Positions 15,817 through 16,327 of a stretch of 16,327 nucleotides of DNA are shown here, piece by piece. The notes beneath the pieces are model-generated. The model did not search any database. It was not told where the DNA came from and was given only the letters and a program-made list of their open reading frames with translations. Both the position numbers and the translations under genes were made by a program. Numbering within the stretch: the stretch's first letter is position 1; every line of letters starts with the position of its first letter. This stretch comes from a bacterium (GTDB lineage: Bacteria > CAIJMQ01 > JAADFP01): the NCBI GenBank assembly GCA_027021085.1, contig JALUVB010000020.1, positions 1 through 16,327 of the forward strand, in the 5' to 3' direction.

Positions 15817-15861
15817 CCTAATTCAGTAGCGAGTAGTGAGTAGCGGGTAGTGAGGGGGATT

Positions 15862-16076
15862 TTAGACTTTAGACCGTAGACTTTAGACTATAGACTGGGA
15901 GATAGTGAGCAGTAAATAGTAAACAATAAGGAGTGAGTGGTGAATGGTGAGAAAGTAGTGAGGGGAAGGATAGTGAATGGTAACGAGTAACGAGGAAAGA
16001 TAGCAAATAGTGAGTTGGTTCCCCGTATCATGTTTCTTTCCCGTCTAATGTCTAAAGTCTGATGTCTATAGTCTAA
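15862..16076. repeat. Internal inverted arms of R3
   Basis: The left arm 15862-15899 and the right arm 16040-16076 are imperfect inverted repeats of about 37 bases (roughly 31 paired positions by hand). The equivalent arms in R1 are 459-498 and 126-162. In a transcript they could close a long hairpin around the AGTAAAT block. Confidence 0.6.
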
Positions 16077-16093
16077 CATGGGGGCATGGGCGC

Positions 16094-16125
16094 CCCGGCA
16101 TACGCCGGGACCGATGGACATCGGG
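16094..16125. repeat. Paired hairpins of R3
   Basis: CCCGGC-ATAC-GCCGGG (16094-16109) followed by CCGATG-GA-CATCGG (16112-16125). It has the same order as R1 module b. Confidence 0.7.
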
Positions 16126-16184
16126 GACAACTCACAACTAACAACTCCCAACTCTTGGACTATTACCCTGAAAGAGTATCCTGT

Positions 16185-16327
16185 TTAATTAAAATCCGCC
16201 TGTTTATATTTTTCTCTTTTCCTGGCTGACTCTCGCTTGGCCGCGTTTAACTCCATCTTACGCAGGCGAATATTACTGGGAGTAACTTCCACCAGTTCAT
16301 CCTCTGCAATAAATTCTATTGACTGGT
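16185..16327 (-). CDS. typA: TypA/BipA ribosome-associated GTPase, C-terminal end (partial)
   Basis: Only the last 47 codons are in the window; the gene continues beyond the right edge. The translated end contains SIEFIAEDELVEVTP followed by SNIRLRKMELN and a Lys/Arg-rich tail ending ADFN, then TAA (16185-16187). This matches the conserved TypA C-terminal domain end (the E. coli form reads FIEDDELVEVTP, then SIRIRKR). TypA is a translational GTPase that binds the ribosome and acts in 50S assembly and stress adaptation. The GTPase motifs are outside the window. It is convergent with the SDR gene, with repeat R3 between them; no clear terminator is seen. Confidence 0.88.
   Translation of the reverse strand, partial: QSIEFIAEDELVEVTPSNIRLRKMELNAAKRESARKREKYKQADFN

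Larger units (their letters stand above)
15826..16160 (+). repeat. Heptad-mosaic repeat element, copy R3
   Basis: Lies between the convergent SDR and typA genes; no credible gene. The order on the plus strand is TAGCGAG-type heptads (15827-15855), TTTAGAC-type heptads (15861-15896), AGTAAAT/AGTGAAT-type heptads (15902-16015), a C-run with GTATCATG, GTCTAAT-type heptads (16043-16076), the CCCGGC hairpin (16094-16109), the CCGATG-GA-CATCGG palindrome (16112-16125) and AACTCAC heptads (16128-16155). It has the same orientation relative to the gene before it as R1 has to the RND gene. Confidence 0.85.

Overview
The window reads as a chromosomal segment of a diderm (Gram-negative-type) bacterium. 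The evidence is a complete TolC / membrane-fusion / RND efflux trio and a housekeeping typA end. The gene density, short overlaps and fermentative deoxy-sugar genes fit an anaerobic, probably uncultured lineage. I cannot name a phylum from the sequence alone. There are no tRNA, rRNA, CRISPR, phage or transposase genes.

Layout. (1) 1-515: a non-coding mosaic of degenerate 7-bp repeats and GC-rich hairpins (copy R1). (2) 6437 to 513, minus strand: a four-gene efflux operon, marR - tolC-like - AcrA-like adaptor - RND pump, with start/stop overlaps of 4, 4 and 1 nt. (3) 6509-6869: a second repeat copy (R2), between the marR promoter and the 3' end of a DUF2062 membrane-protein gene. (4) 12490 to 7403, minus strand: a deoxyhexose operon with a fused class II aldolase/lactaldehyde dehydrogenase (RhaEW type), a rhamnulokinase-type kinase and an L-fucose-isomerase-type isomerase. 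It has a good promoter (12563-12591) whose -35 box sits inside a perfect dyad. DUF2062 follows 82 nt downstream. (5) 14893 to 12687, minus strand: a URO-D-superfamily protein and a PHP-domain protein, 8 nt apart. (6) 15023-15793, plus strand: a short-chain dehydrogenase, divergent from the URO-D gene. (7) 15826-16160: the third repeat copy (R3). (8) 16185-16327, minus strand: the C-terminal end of TypA/BipA.

Function. The isomerase, kinase and aldolase/dehydrogenase should convert a 6-deoxyhexose (L-fucose or L-rhamnose) to the ketose, the ketose-1-phosphate, and then dihydroxyacetone phosphate plus L-lactaldehyde, which the fused domain oxidises to lactate. The URO-D-like, PHP and SDR genes next door look like a linked carbohydrate-related module, but their substrates cannot be read from sequence. 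The MarR protein probably regulates the efflux operon from its own promoter.

The least explained part is the repeat family. Its three copies consist almost entirely of 7-bp-period blocks plus palindromes. One hairpin shows a compensated base-pair change between copies, two copies carry ~37-bp internal inverted arms, and two copies appear to supply the stop codons of neighbouring genes. I found no convincing new protein system.
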